A stretch of DNA of 6,045 nt from Deltaproteobacteria bacterium (GTDB lineage: Bacteria > Myxococcota_A > UBA796 > UBA2385). Of the stretch, positions 5,839 through 6,045 are shown one piece after another. The stretch covers positions 1 to 6,045 of the forward strand of contig JAERSX010000939.1 of assembly GCA_016845285.1 (NCBI GenBank), written 5' to 3'. A program made the position numbers and the translations under genes. Below the pieces are notes generated by a model. The model ran no database searches. It saw nothing but the letters and a program-made list of their open reading frames with translations, and was not told where the DNA came from. How positions within the stretch are numbered: position 1 is the stretch's first letter; the number at the start of each line of letters is the position of its first letter.

Positions 5839-6045
5839 CCGTCTCACGGCTGCTGGTGGCGCTCCTTGGCACAGGCATCCTGGCGGCCACGGGGTTCCTG
5901 GCATCAGGTGGGGTGGCTCGCGCGGCCGACCTGTATGTGAACGGGGTGAGGGCCGACGGCCTCACGAGCTTCGAGTTCGTCGACGTCGCTGTGCGCATAG
6001 ATGGCAAGGGCAACGTCTGGATCGACGCGCCCACCTACCGAGTAG
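5835..6045 (+). CDS. Predicted secreted protein, 3' partial
   Basis: I do not recognise a named family. The frame starts at TTG 5835, which overlaps the HU/IHF stop as TTGA, and stays open for 70 codons to the window end. The N-terminus looks like a Sec signal peptide: one basic residue (R5), a hydrophobic core LLVALLGTGILAATGFL (6-22), and a likely signal peptidase I site after A30 (ARA, then AD). The visible mature part begins ADLYVNGVRADGL and continues with FEFVDVAVRIDGKGNVWI, alternating hydrophobic and polar residues as in beta strands. Similar YVNG-xxx-DGL and IDxKGNVxI phrasing occurs, as I recall, in hypothetical proteins of Myxococcota, but I cannot verify that. No good ribosome site precedes the TTG, so translation is probably coupled to the gene before it. 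A GTG at 5856 is possible but would remove the basic n-region. Confidence 0.7.
   Translation, partial: MTVSRLLVALLGTGILAATGFLASGGVARAADLYVNGVRADGLTSFEFVDVAVRIDGKGNVWIDAPTYRV

Noticed and set aside
5413..5904. A 163-codon minus-strand frame across the intergenic region and the HU/IHF gene
   Set aside because: It is opposite a clear HU/IHF gene with a strong ribosome site, and its protein has no recognisable domain.

Overview
The window is a GC-rich, tightly packed bacterial locus with every recognisable gene on the + strand. The order is queA (5' end cut by the window edge), tgt, yajC, secD, secF, a 144-base gap, an HU/IHF-family gene, and the start of a gene for an apparently secreted protein. 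The queA-tgt-yajC-secD-secF order is common in Gram-negative bacteria. The high GC, the IhfB-like protein, the acidic SecD linker and the oversized SecF point loosely to a deltaproteobacterial-type lineage such as Myxococcota. That placement is inference, because the window holds no phylogenetic marker I can compare directly.

Bases 1-1948 carry two consecutive steps of queuosine synthesis. Tgt swaps guanine 34 of GUN-anticodon tRNAs for preQ1, and QueA then adds the epoxycyclopentanediol ring from S-adenosylmethionine. The two genes overlap by four bases (ATGA), which suggests translational coupling. Bases 1974-5403 encode the Sec accessory complex YajC-SecD-SecF, which uses the proton motive force to pull proteins out of the SecYEG channel on the periplasmic side. 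Gaps of 25, 3 and 16 bases separate tgt, yajC, secD and secF, so all five genes probably form one transcription unit.

Bases 5404-5547 are the only real intergenic region. They hold a plausible sigma70-type promoter, a compact GC-rich hairpin, and a very strong Shine-Dalgarno sequence in front of the HU/IHF gene, so a second transcription unit probably starts here. Its second gene begins at a TTG that overlaps the HU/IHF stop codon and encodes a signal peptide followed by an unrecognised mature domain cut by the window end.

Most of this is core housekeeping sequence, and I see no mobile element, CRISPR array, RNA gene or defence system. The most notable feature is inside SecF: its first periplasmic region appears to consist of two tandem P1-like domains where the E. 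coli protein has one. SecD also carries an acidic linker after its first membrane helix, an enlarged head insertion, and two periplasmic cysteines.
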